From positions 1-33,638 of the forward strand of contig NZ_JAAEDM010000057.1 of assembly GCF_018129065.1 (NCBI RefSeq): DNA of 33,638 nt. Direction: 5' to 3'. The notes under the pieces are model-generated. The model was not told the DNA's origin, searched no databases, and saw nothing but the letters and a program-made list of their open reading frames with translations. The DNA is from Neoroseomonas soli. GTDB lineage: Bacteria > Pseudomonadota > Alphaproteobacteria > Acetobacterales > Acetobacteraceae. The position numbers were made by a program, and so were the translations under genes. Positions 7,862 through 15,729 of this stretch are shown piece after piece (position 1 is the first letter of the stretch; each line of letters begins with the position of its first letter).

Positions 7862-8899
7862 TCAGGCCGCGTCGTTCAGGTGGCAGGCGCTGCGCTGGCC
7901 CGGCGCGACTTCCTTCAGCACCGGCTTCTCCACCTTGCAGCGTTCCATCGCGTGCGGGCAGCGCGGGTGGAAGTGGCAACCCGGGGGCGGGTTGAGCGGC
8001 GACGGGATTTCCCCCTTCACCACCGCGAAGGCGCGCTTGCGGTTCTCGATGCGCGGCACCGAGGCGAGCAGCGACTGGGTGTAGGGATGATTCGGCTGGG
8101 AGAAGACCGTCTCCGTCGGCGCTTCCTCGACCACGCGGCCGAGATACATGATCACCACGCGGTCGCTCAGGTGCTCCACCACGCCAAGGTCATGCGAGAT
8201 GAAGAGATAGGTGAGGTCGAGTTCCGTCCTCAGCCGCATGAAGAGGTTGAGGATCTGCGCCTGGATGGACACGTCCAGCGCGGCCACGGCCTCGTCGCAA
8301 ACGATGAAGTCCGGCTTCACCGCGAGCGCGCGGGCGATGCCGATGCGCTGCCGCTGCCCGCCCGAGAACTGGTGCGGGTAGCGGCGCTTGAAGGCGGGGT
8401 CGAGGCCCGCGCGGCGCATCTGCTCGTCCACATAGGCCTCGTAGCCCGTGCGGGTGGTGATCCCGTGGACAAGCGGCGCCTCGCCGACGATGTCGGCCAC
8501 CCGCATGCGCGGGTTCAGCGAGGCGTAGGGATCCTGGAAGATCATCTGCGTCCGCAGCTTCATCTCCTTCGCCGCGGCGTGGGAGAGGGAGCGGATGTCG
8601 ACGCCGTTGCGCAGGATGGTGCCGTCCGACGGCGGCATGATGCCCGCGACCATGCGGCCGAGGGTGGACTTGCCGCAGCCGCTCTCGCCGACCAGGCCGA
8701 CCACCTCGCCCTTGCGGATGGTGAGGTCGACATTGTCCACGGCGTGGACGACCTCCTCCCGCACCGGGGCACCGAGGCGCTTGGCGATGCGGCCGGCGAA
8801 GTCGAGCTTCTTCTCGAAGCGGCGGGAGACGCCACGCAGTTCCATCATCGGGGAGCCGGCATCGATGGCGCGCGCGGGCGCGGTCGTGGTCGCGCTCAT
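7862..8899 (-). CDS. Peptide/nickel-type ABC transporter ATPase, DppF/OppF-like
   Basis: A 345-residue ATPase subunit. The Walker A motif is GESGCGKST (71-79), the signature FSGGQRQR (178-185), Walker B FIVCDE (198-203), and the H-loop LFISHDL. The C-terminal oligopeptide-transporter extension is present with its conserved PPGCHFHPRCPHAMERC cysteines. After Walker B the usual Pro of DEPVSALD is Ala (DEAVAALD), a mild departure. It energises import on the cytosolic face together with the DppD-like subunit, whose stop overlaps this ATG by four bases. The two ATPases, two permeases and binding protein form a complete importer. Substrate could be di- or oligopeptides, opines or other small molecules; the family does not decide this. 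Confidence 0.92.
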   Translation of the reverse strand: MSATTTAPARAIDAGSPMMELRGVSRRFEKKLDFAGRIAKRLGAPVREEVVHAVDNVDLTIRKGEVVGLVGESGCGKSTLGRMVAGIMPPSDGTILRNGVDIRSLSHAAAKEMKLRTQMIFQDPYASLNPRMRVADIVGEAPLVHGITTRTGYEAYVDEQMRRAGLDPAFKRRYPHQFSGGQRQRIGIARALAVKPDFIVCDEAVAALDVSIQAQILNLFMRLRTELDLTYLFISHDLGVVEHLSDRVVIMYLGRVVEEAPTETVFSQPNHPYTQSLLASVPRIENRKRAFAVVKGEIPSPLNPPPGCHFHPRCPHAMERCKVEKPVLKEVAPGQRSACHLNDAA

Positions 8900-9888
8900 G
8901 CCGCCTGCTCCGCGGGGGTGTTCATGGGGAAGAAGCAGCGGGTCTCACGGCCCGGCAGGATCTCGCTGATCCCGGGTTCGGCCATGCAGGCCTCCGCGGC
9001 GCGCGGGCAGCGCGAGCGGAAGGCGCAGCCGGGCGGCAGGTTGAGGAGTGAGGGCGTCATGCCCGGGATCTGGCGCAGCGGCTCGCCGCGCTTGTTGCGC
9101 GACGGCACGCTGCCGATCAGCCCGGCGGTGTAGGGATGCAGCGGCGCGTCGAGCACCTCCGACACCGGCCCCTTCTCGACGATGCGGCCGGCGTACATGA
9201 CCGCCACGTCGTCGGCGAGGCCGGCGACGACCGAGAGATCGTGCGTGATCCAGATCAGCGATGTGCCGGTGGTCTGCGCGAGCTTCTGCACCTCGGCCAG
9301 GATCTGCCCCTGGATGGTGACGTCGAGCGCGGTGGTCGGCTCGTCCGCCACGATCAGGTCGGGTTCGTGCAGCAGCGCGATGGCGATGGCCACGCGCTGG
9401 CGCATGCCGCCCGAGAACTGGTGCGGGTAGGCCATCAGCCGCTCGTCCGGGGACGGGATGCCGACCATGCCGAGCGTGTCGCGCGCGCGCTGGCGGGCTT
9501 CCTCACGGCTGACCTTCTTGTGCGCCTGGACCGTCTCGATCATCTGCGTGTCGATGCGCAGGACCGGGTTCAGCGTCATCATCGGGTCCTGGAAGATCAT
9601 CGCGATGCGGTTGCCCCGCAGGTCGCGCATCTCCTCCTCGCTGATCTTCGCGAGGTCCCGGCCCTGGAACAGGATCTGCCCGCCGGTGACGCGGCCCGGC
9701 GGATCGACCAGCCCGATGATCGAGAAGCCCGTGACGGACTTGCCCGAGCCGGATTCGCCGACAAGGCCGAGGACCTTGCCGCGTTCCACCGTGAAGGACA
9801 CGTCGTCGACGGCCTTCACGATTCCCGCGCGGGTGAAGAAGTGGGTCCGCAGGTTGCGGACCTCGAGAGTGGGTGCTGCCATCGTCAC
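8896..9888 (-). CDS. Peptide/nickel-type ABC transporter ATPase, DppD/OppD-like
   Basis: A 330-residue ATPase subunit with Walker A GESGSGKS (44-51), signature FSGGMRQR (158-165), Walker B LIVADE (178-183) and the H-loop WITHDL. The C-terminal domain has the family [18 protein letters not shown] cysteine segment and [10 protein letters not shown]. The GTG at 9888 overlaps the stop of the upstream permease by four bases, which favours it over ATG 9882, two codons later; the protein would differ by two residues. Together with the DppF-like partner it forms the nucleotide-binding heterodimer of the importer. Confidence 0.92.
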   Translation of the reverse strand: MTMAAPTLEVRNLRTHFFTRAGIVKAVDDVSFTVERGKVLGLVGESGSGKSVTGFSIIGLVDPPGRVTGGQILFQGRDLAKISEEEMRDLRGNRIAMIFQDPMMTLNPVLRIDTQMIETVQAHKKVSREEARQRARDTLGMVGIPSPDERLMAYPHQFSGGMRQRVAIAIALLHEPDLIVADEPTTALDVTIQGQILAEVQKLAQTTGTSLIWITHDLSVVAGLADDVAVMYAGRIVEKGPVSEVLDAPLHPYTAGLIGSVPSRNKRGEPLRQIPGMTPSLLNLPPGCAFRSRCPRAAEACMAEPGISEILPGRETRCFFPMNTPAEQAA

Positions 9889-10811
9889 TTCTTCAGGCGC
9901 GGGTTGAGCACATCACGCAACTGGTCGCCCACCAGGTTGATGGAGACGATCGTCACCAGCAGCGCGATGCCCGGATAGAAGGAAATCCAGTACTTGCCCG
10001 AGAGCATGTACTCGTAGCCGTTGGCGATCAGCAGGCCGAGCGAGGGCTCGGTGATCGGCACGCCGAGGCCGAGGAAGGACAGTGTCGCCTCCAGCGCGAT
10101 GGCGCGCGCCACCTGCATGGTGGCGACGACGATCAGCGGCGGCAGGCAGTTCGGCAGCAAATGGCGGAACAGGATGCGGTGCGTCGGCAGGGCGAGGCAC
10201 TGGGCGGCCTCGATGTATTCGCGCCGGCGTTCCACCAGCGCGGTGCCGCGCACGGTGCGCGCGTAGTAGGCCCATTCCACGATCACCAGCGCGATGACCA
10301 CGTTCATGATGCCCTTGCCGAGGAAGGCGAGGATCATCAGCGCGACCAGGATCGACGGGAAGGACAGCTGCAGGTCCACCAGCCGCATGATGACCGTGTC
10401 GGTCTTCTTGCCGGCATAGGCCGCGAGCAGGCCCAGCGTCGCGCCGACCACGCAGGCGATCAGCGCCGAGCCGGCACCGACGATCAGCGAGATGCGCAGC
10501 CCGTACATGATGCCGGAGAGCATGTCGCGCCCCTGGTCATCCGTGCCGAGCCAGAAGGTGAAGCCCGCGCCGCCCACCGTGCCGGGCTCCATGCGCCCGT
10601 CCATGATGTCGAGCTGCGCCAGGTCGTAGGGATTCTGCGGCGCGATCCAGGAAGCGAAGATCGCGACCAGGGCGATGATCGTGAACACGATCAGGCCGCC
10701 CATCGCGACCTTGGATTCCGCGAATTCCGAGACGAAGCGCCGGAACGGCGTCTCGACCTTGTCCTTGCGCGGGGCGGCTGGCGCCGCCCCGTTCATCACG
10801 GCCTGGCTCAT
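9885..10811 (-). CDS. Peptide-type ABC transporter permease, DppC/OppC-like
   Basis: A 308-residue inner-membrane permease with the OppC N-terminal domain (one helix, SKVAMGGLIVFTIIALVAIFAS, then the APQNPY and WLGTDDQGRDMLSGIMYG segments). A five-helix permease core follows. The coupling EAA loop is EYIEAAQCLALPTHRILFRHLLPN; the usual Gly in this loop is Ala here. ATG 10811 was chosen because it overlaps the DppB stop by four bases (ATGA) and starts the normal family N-terminus; the longer open frame reads through DppB in another frame. Pairs with the DppB-like subunit. Confidence 0.92.
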   Translation of the reverse strand: MSQAVMNGAAPAAPRKDKVETPFRRFVSEFAESKVAMGGLIVFTIIALVAIFASWIAPQNPYDLAQLDIMDGRMEPGTVGGAGFTFWLGTDDQGRDMLSGIMYGLRISLIVGAGSALIACVVGATLGLLAAYAGKKTDTVIMRLVDLQLSFPSILVALMILAFLGKGIMNVVIALVIVEWAYYARTVRGTALVERRREYIEAAQCLALPTHRILFRHLLPNCLPPLIVVATMQVARAIALEATLSFLGLGVPITEPSLGLLIANGYEYMLSGKYWISFYPGIALLVTIVSINLVGDQLRDVLNPRLKK

Positions 10812-11815
10812 GCGCCCTTGGTCTCCAGCCGCACCCGCGGATCGAGCATGGAATAGGTCAGATCCACGATCAGGTTGATGGCGATGAACATCAGCACGAT
10901 GATCATCAGGTAGGCGACGATCACCGGCCGGTCGAGCACGTTGATGCTGTCGATGATGAGCTTGCCCATCCCCGGCCAGGCAAACACGCTTTCCGTCACG
11001 ACCGAGAAGGCGATGGTGGACCCGAGTTCCAGCCCCACCACGGTGACGACCGGAATGAGGATGTTCTTGAACACGTGCACGAAGGTCACGCGCGCCGGGG
11101 AAAGCCCCTTGGCGCGGGCGAACTTCACGTAGTCCATCAGCATCGTCTCGCGCACGCCGGCGCGCGTCAGGCGGATCACCAGGCTGATCTTGAACAGCGC
11201 GAGGTTGATCGCCGGCATCATCATGTGGGCGATGCCGTCGCCGGTGAGCCAGGACCATTGCAGCCCGACATTGCAGGGCTGCAACCCGACGAAGCCGAGC
11301 ACCGAGCAGGTCTCCCCGCGCCCCGTCGAGGGCAGCCAGCCGAGCTGCACGGCGAACACCATGATCAGCATCAGTCCGACCCAGAAGGTCGGCAGCGAGA
11401 AGCCGAGGATCGAGCCCGCCATGATGGTCTTGGAGGCCGGCGAGTTCGGCCGCAGCCCCGCATAGAGCCCGAGCGGCAGCCCGACCAGCAGGGCGATGAA
11501 CATCGCCCCGAAGGCGAGCTCCATCGTCGCCGGCATGCGCTGCAGGATCAGCTTCAGCGCCGGCTCGTTGAACACGAAGGACCGGCCGAGGTCGCCCTGC
11601 AGCGCATTGCCGAGGAAGACCAGGTACTGATGCCACAGCGGCAGGTCGAGCCCGAGGGCGCGGACGGCGCGCTCGCGCTCGATCTGGTCAGCGTCCGGGC
11701 TGATCAGGATCTCGACCGGGTCGCCGATCGCGAAGACGCCGATGAAGACGATGACCGACATCGCCAGCACGACAAACAGCGCCTGAACAAGGCGCCGCAC
11801 AAGATAGACGGTCAT
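10808..11815 (-). CDS. Peptide-type ABC transporter permease, DppB/OppB-like
   Basis: A 335-residue inner-membrane permease with six predicted helices. It opens with MTVYLVRRLVQALFVVLAMSVIVF, the usual OppB/DppB start. It contains the long periplasmic loop after helix 1 and the coupling loop MLMDYVKFARAKGLSPARVTFVHVFKN. An A/G-rich ribosome site (AGGGGACG) precedes ATG 11815. It lies 17 bp after the binding-protein gene and overlaps the next permease by four bases, so it belongs to a five-gene importer operon. The Cys pair in its periplasmic loop (TCSVLGFVGLQPCN) could form a disulfide; that is inference. Confidence 0.93.
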   Translation of the reverse strand: MTVYLVRRLVQALFVVLAMSVIVFIGVFAIGDPVEILISPDADQIERERAVRALGLDLPLWHQYLVFLGNALQGDLGRSFVFNEPALKLILQRMPATMELAFGAMFIALLVGLPLGLYAGLRPNSPASKTIMAGSILGFSLPTFWVGLMLIMVFAVQLGWLPSTGRGETCSVLGFVGLQPCNVGLQWSWLTGDGIAHMMMPAINLALFKISLVIRLTRAGVRETMLMDYVKFARAKGLSPARVTFVHVFKNILIPVVTVVGLELGSTIAFSVVTESVFAWPGMGKLIIDSINVLDRPVIVAYLMIIVLMFIAINLIVDLTYSMLDPRVRLETKGA

Positions 11816-11832
11816 CGTCCCCTACTCCGACT

Positions 11833-13416
11833 TCAGCGCGCGGCGGGGCGCAGGTCCTGCGCCCGCGTCAGCTCGTCGTTGCGCGCCGTATGCTCGAAGC
11901 CCCGCCGCGTGGCCCAGATGTTGGTCTGGATGTGCAGCGGGACCACGCCGACGTCCTGCATGCCGATGCGCATCGCGTCCACCACCAGCCGCTCGCGCTT
12001 CGCCTCGTCCATCTCCACCAGCGACTGCTCGAGCAGCGTGTCCACCTGCGGGTTGGAATAGCGCCCGCGGTTGGAAGCACCCCAGCCGCGCTCGCGCGAA
12101 ACGGTGGCGAGGATGTTGCGCAGCGGATGCGACCCGTCCGGGTTCGAGCCCCAGCCGATCAGGAAGGCGGAGTATTCCGTGCGGCCGGCGCGGCCGACGA
12201 AGGTGGTCCAGGGCTGCGCCTCCACCGCCGTGCGCACGCCGATGCGCGTCCACATCTGGCCGATCGCCTGGATGATGCGCGAATCGTTGATGTAGCGGTC
12301 GTTCGGCCCGTTCAGCTGGATGCGGAAGCCGTTCGGGTAGCCGGCCTCGGTCAGCAGGCGCTTCGCGCCCTCCGGGTCGTAGGCCGGCGCCGGCAGGTCG
12401 GACACGAAGCCGAACACGCCTTCCGGCAGGAACTGGTTGGCCGGCACCGCCGCACCTTCCATGATGCGGTCGACGATCGCGCGGCGGTCGATCGCCATCG
12501 ACAGCGCGCGGCGCACCCGCACATCCTGCAGCGGGTTGCGGCCCAGCGGCTGGCCGTCATTGCCGGTGATGAAGGGCGAGTTCTCGTTCGCCTGGCGCAG
12601 GTGGTCGAGGCCGAGGAAGATCAGCCGCAGCCCCACCGTCTCGGACAGCCGCACGCGCTGGTCCTGGCGCATCTTCGCGAGATCCGAGGTCGGCACCTGG
12701 TCGATCAGGTCCACGTCGCCGGCGAGCAGCGCCGCGGTGCGCGCCGCGTCGTTGGTGATCATGCGGTAGTTGATGCGCTGGAACGGGGCGCGCTCACCCC
12801 AGTAGCCGTCGAAGCGCTCGAATTCGATACGGTCGCCGTTGCGGTGCGACACGGCACGATAGGGGCCGGTGCCGGCGGCGGCGCGCAGCGCGTTGAAGTC
12901 CTCGGTCGTCGCGTTCTCCACCGTCTGGCGGTCGACGATGCGGACGTTCGTCATGTCGAGCGGCAGCAGCGGATAGGGCTGCGCGGTGTGGAAGCGTATC
13001 GTCAGCGGATCGACGATCTCCACCCGCGTCAGCGGGCGCGAATAGACCGCGAAGGAGGACGGGCTGTTCGGCACGTTCGGCAGGCGCTGGAGCGTGAAGG
13101 CCACGTCCTCGGCCGTGAAGGCATTGCCGTTGTGGAAGCGCACGTTCGGCCGCAGGCGGAATTCCCACACCGTCGGCTCCACCACCCGCCATTCCGTCGC
13201 GAGGCCGGGAATGTTGCGCGCCTGCGCGTCGGTGTTCACCAGCTTGTCGAAGATGGTGTCGGCCACCGCGTTGTTTGGCGAGAGCTGGTGGTAATGCGGA
13301 TCGATCGACGTGACCGGCGCGCCGACCGCGATGGTCGCGGTCTGCGCCGAGGCGCCCGCGCTCACCGCCAATGCCGGCGCGGCCGCGAGAAGCGCGGCCT
13401 TCAGGACTTTCTTCAT
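11833..13416 (-). CDS. ABC transporter substrate-binding protein, family 5
   Basis: A 527-residue periplasmic binding protein of the SBP_bac_5 family. Residues 1-24 form a Sec signal peptide (MKKVLKAALLAAAPALAVSAGASA, cleavage expected after ASA). The mature protein has the family features: TSIDPHY, GLATEWR, WEFRLRPNVRFHNG, FTAEDVAFTL, GTGPYR, DVRVRRALSMAIDR and the C-terminal PLHIQTNIWATRRG. It is the first gene of the importer operon and delivers substrate to the DppB/DppC-like permease. A clear paralogue diverges from it 100 bp away. The substrate is unknown; family 5 members bind peptides, nickel, opines and others. Confidence 0.92.
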   Translation of the reverse strand: MKKVLKAALLAAAPALAVSAGASAQTATIAVGAPVTSIDPHYHQLSPNNAVADTIFDKLVNTDAQARNIPGLATEWRVVEPTVWEFRLRPNVRFHNGNAFTAEDVAFTLQRLPNVPNSPSSFAVYSRPLTRVEIVDPLTIRFHTAQPYPLLPLDMTNVRIVDRQTVENATTEDFNALRAAAGTGPYRAVSHRNGDRIEFERFDGYWGERAPFQRINYRMITNDAARTAALLAGDVDLIDQVPTSDLAKMRQDQRVRLSETVGLRLIFLGLDHLRQANENSPFITGNDGQPLGRNPLQDVRVRRALSMAIDRRAIVDRIMEGAAVPANQFLPEGVFGFVSDLPAPAYDPEGAKRLLTEAGYPNGFRIQLNGPNDRYINDSRIIQAIGQMWTRIGVRTAVEAQPWTTFVGRAGRTEYSAFLIGWGSNPDGSHPLRNILATVSRERGWGASNRGRYSNPQVDTLLEQSLVEMDEAKRERLVVDAMRIGMQDVGVVPLHIQTNIWATRRGFEHTARNDELTRAQDLRPAAR

Positions 13417-13516
13417 GTCATTTCACCCCAGCGCCCAGACGAGAGATCAAGTGTAGCAGCCCGGCCAGCTCCCCGCTAGGTTCCCGCCCTTCCACAAGAA
13501 CAAAGCCGGAGATGGT
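13417..13516 (+). promoter_or_regulatory. Divergent promoter region between two binding-protein genes
   Basis: These 100 bp must hold start signals for both binding-protein genes. On the minus strand TACACT (13448-13453, read in reverse) resembles a -10 box, but I see no good -35 at the right distance. GGAG at about 13508-13511 is the ribosome site of the plus-strand gene. The exact promoters are inferred, not demonstrated. Confidence 0.3.
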
Positions 13517-15115
13517 ATGTCGAACCCGACGAGACCCGCCCTACCCCGCCGCGGCGGCCTGCTGCTGGCCCTTGCCGTGCTGCCCGCCCTGGCGGCGCCG
13601 GCGGCCGCGCAGAACCTCAGCATCGGCATCGGCGGCGCGATGACCTCGGTCGACCCGCACTTCTACAATGCGACCCCGAACAATTCCCTCTCGATGCACC
13701 TCTTCGACCGCCTGGTCGAGCGCGACGCGAATGCGCGGCCCATCCCCGGCCTCGCCACCGAATGGCGCGCCGTCTCCGACACCGTCTGGGAATTCAAGCT
13801 GCGCCCGGGCGTGAAGTGGCATGACGGGCGGGACTTCACCGCCGACGACGTCGCCTTCACCATCGAGCGCACGCCCAACGTGCCGAACAGCCCGGCCAGC
13901 TTCGCCGGCTTCCTGCGCGCCATCCGCAGCGTCGAGGTGGTGGACCCGCTGACCATCCGTTTCCACACGGCCGCGCCGCACCCGCTGCTGCCGGTCGAAC
14001 TCGCCTCCGTCGCCATCATTTCCCGCCATGTCGGCACCGGCGCCTCGACCGAGGACTACAATGCCGGCCGCGCGGCGATCGGCACCGGCCCCTACCGCTT
14101 CGTGTCCCACACGCCGAACGACCGGACGGAACTGGCCCGCAACGACGCCTATTGGGGCGGGCGCGAGCCGTGGGAGCGCGTCTCCTACCGCTTCATCGGC
14201 AACGACACGGCGCGCACCGCGGCGATGATCGCCGGCGACGTGGACATGATCGACCAGGTCGCCTCCACCGACCTCGCCCGCCTGCGCCGCGACCAGCGGG
14301 TCCAGGTCAGTGAGGTCCAGGGCCTGCGGGTGATCTACCTCCAGCACGACTACAGCCGGCGGGAGAACCCGATCCACGTCACCGACAATGACGGCAAGCC
14401 CCTGGCGACGAACCCCTTCCTCGACCTGCGGGTGCGCCGGGCGCTGACCATGTCCATCGACCGCGCCGCCCTGGCCCAGCGCATCATGGAAGGCACCGCC
14501 CAGCCGAACGGCCAGTGGCTGCCGGAGGGCGTCTATTCCTACAATCCCGCCGTGCCGGTGCCCCGCTACGATCCGGACGGGGCGAAGCGCCTGCTGGCCG
14601 AAGCCGGCTTCCCCAACGGCTTCCGCCTGACGCTGCATACGCCGAACGACCGCTACCCCAACGACGCCCGCACCGCCCAGGCGGTGGCGCAGATGTGGTC
14701 GCGCATCGGCGTGCGCACGCAGGTCGAGGCGCTGCCCTGGGCCGCCTTCGCCGCCCGCGCCGCGCGCCAGGAGTTCGGCACCCGCCTGACCGGCTGGGGC
14801 AGCGTGACCGGCGAGGCGTCCTACGCCCTCGTGAACATCATCGGCACCTTCAACCGCGAGGCGCGGACGGGCGCGGCGAACCAGGGGCGTTATTCGAACC
14901 CTGCGCTCGATGCGCTGACGGCGCGCGCGGCCTCCACGCTCGACAACGGGGCGCGCGAGCGGCTGCTGCAGGAAGCGGTGAAGATGGCGATGGACGACGT
15001 CGCGATCATGCCGCTCTTCCAGATCGTCAACATCTGGGCGGTGCGGCGCGGCCTGAGCCATGAGCCGCGCATGGACGAGCGGACGCTCGCGATGGGCGTG
15101 CGCCCGGCGAACTGA
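13517..15115 (+). CDS. ABC transporter substrate-binding protein, family 5 (orphan paralogue)
   Basis: A 532-residue SBP_bac_5 protein with a signal peptide at about residues 1-31 (twin Arg in ALPRRGGLLLALAV, ending AAPAAAQ). It parallels the importer's own binding protein throughout: TSVDPHFYNATPNNS against TSIDPHYHQLSPNNA, FTADDVAFTIERTPNVPNSPASF against FTAEDVAFTLQRLPNVPNSPSSF, and VRRALTMSIDR against VRRALSMAIDR. GGAG precedes ATG 13517. No permease or ATPase follows it; a strong hairpin does. It probably shares the adjacent importer as a second specificity, or acts alone as a sensor or chaperone; the shared use is inference. Confidence 0.9.
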   Translation: MSNPTRPALPRRGGLLLALAVLPALAAPAAAQNLSIGIGGAMTSVDPHFYNATPNNSLSMHLFDRLVERDANARPIPGLATEWRAVSDTVWEFKLRPGVKWHDGRDFTADDVAFTIERTPNVPNSPASFAGFLRAIRSVEVVDPLTIRFHTAAPHPLLPVELASVAIISRHVGTGASTEDYNAGRAAIGTGPYRFVSHTPNDRTELARNDAYWGGREPWERVSYRFIGNDTARTAAMIAGDVDMIDQVASTDLARLRRDQRVQVSEVQGLRVIYLQHDYSRRENPIHVTDNDGKPLATNPFLDLRVRRALTMSIDRAALAQRIMEGTAQPNGQWLPEGVYSYNPAVPVPRYDPDGAKRLLAEAGFPNGFRLTLHTPNDRYPNDARTAQAVAQMWSRIGVRTQVEALPWAAFAARAARQEFGTRLTGWGSVTGEASYALVNIIGTFNREARTGAANQGRYSNPALDALTARAASTLDNGARERLLQEAVKMAMDDVAIMPLFQIVNIWAVRRGLSHEPRMDERTLAMGVRPAN

Positions 15116-15120
15116 TGCGC

Positions 15121-15149
15121 CGCGCGTGAAGGCCCGGCCTTCACGCGCG
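15121..15149 (+). terminator. Strong stem-loop downstream of the orphan binding protein
   Basis: Six bases after the stop at 15115 there is a perfect inverted repeat with 13-14 bp arms (CGCGCGTGAAGGCC / GGCCTTCACGCGCG) around a single base, so the loop must open by a few pairs. No T-tract follows. It likely acts as a transcript end or RNA-stabilising structure. Confidence 0.55.
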
Positions 15150-15162
15150 CGCCCTGGACGGC

Positions 15163-15190
15163 GCCGGCGGCCATACGGCCGGCCGCCGGC
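15163..15190. repeat. Inverted repeat in the convergent gap
   Basis: A perfect 10-bp inverted repeat (GCCGGCGGCC / GGCCGCCGGC) with an 8-base loop, 14 bp past the strong hairpin. It lies between the convergent binding-protein gene and the guanidinium exporter. The rest of the 210-bp gap (to 15325) shows no gene that I can recognise. Confidence 0.45.
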
Positions 15191-15325
15191 GTGTGTTCTC
15201 CCGCCCTGTTGCCGCCCGCGGCGATCGACGCCCCCGCCACCGCTTGGATCGGACGCCGTCCATCCGCCTCACCGGACTACCGGCCCGCTACGCCGGCGGG
15301 AGGCCAGGACATGGGGCCGCCTGGA

Positions 15326-15646
15326 TCAGACCGGGGCGGTGAGCTTCAGCCCGACGATCCCGGCCATGATCAGCCCGACGCAGGCGAGGCGGATTGCCGT
15401 CGCCGCTTCCCCGAACAGCACGATGCCGAGCAGCACGGTGCCGACCGTTCCGATGCCCGTCCACACCGCATAGGCGGTGCCGAGCGGCAGCGTGCGCAGG
15501 GCGAGCCCCAGCAGCCCGAGGCTGACGATCATGCTGAGCACCGTCAGCGCGCTCGGCAGCGGGCGGGTGAAGCCCTCGGTGTATTTCAGGCCCACGGCCC
15601 AGCCGATTTCGGTGAGTCCCGCGGCAAAGAGGTAGATCCAGCCCAT
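15326..15646 (-). CDS. gdx: Guanidinium exporter, SMR family (SugE/Gdx)
   Basis: A 106-residue four-helix small multidrug resistance protein. The sequence follows the SugE/Gdx subtype closely: [19 protein letters not shown] with the essential Glu13 in helix 1, [31 protein letters not shown], and the C-terminal AGIVGLKL. Gdx proteins are dual-topology dimers that export guanidinium in exchange for protons. I use ATG 15646; a GTG one codon upstream is possible. AAAGGA about ten bases before the start is the ribosome site. The leader holds two ACGR-loop hairpins typical of the guanidine-II riboswitch, which independently supports guanidinium as the substrate. The gene lies downstream of accC on the same strand. 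Confidence 0.93.
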   Translation of the reverse strand: MGWIYLFAAGLTEIGWAVGLKYTEGFTRPLPSALTVLSMIVSLGLLGLALRTLPLGTAYAVWTGIGTVGTVLLGIVLFGEAATAIRLACVGLIMAGIVGLKLTAPV

Positions 15647-15670
15647 CACAGGTGTCCTTTCGGTGCCTGT

Positions 15671-15722
15671 GGCGGGGCCGTCCCCACCGTTTCGGGTGAT
15701 GCGCCGGGGTCGTCCCCGGCGC
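15671..15722 (-). ncRNA. Guanidine-II (mini-ykkC) riboswitch upstream of the exporter
   Basis: On the minus strand two hairpins precede the exporter gene. P1 (15722-15701) is a perfect 9-bp stem, GCGCCGGGG / CCCCGGCGC, closed by the loop ACGA. P2 (15688-15671) is a 7-bp stem, GGTGGGG / CCCCGCC with one G-U pair, closed by the loop ACGG. A 12-base linker separates them, and P2 ends 24 bases before the ATG, near the Shine-Dalgarno. Two G/C-closed stem-loops with ACGR tetraloops are the definition of mini-ykkC, the guanidine-II riboswitch; ligand binding joins the two loops and frees the ribosome site. P1 begins seven bases past the accC stop. The structure is read directly; ligand binding is known for the class. 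Confidence 0.9.
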
Positions 15723-15729
15723 CGCCTGC

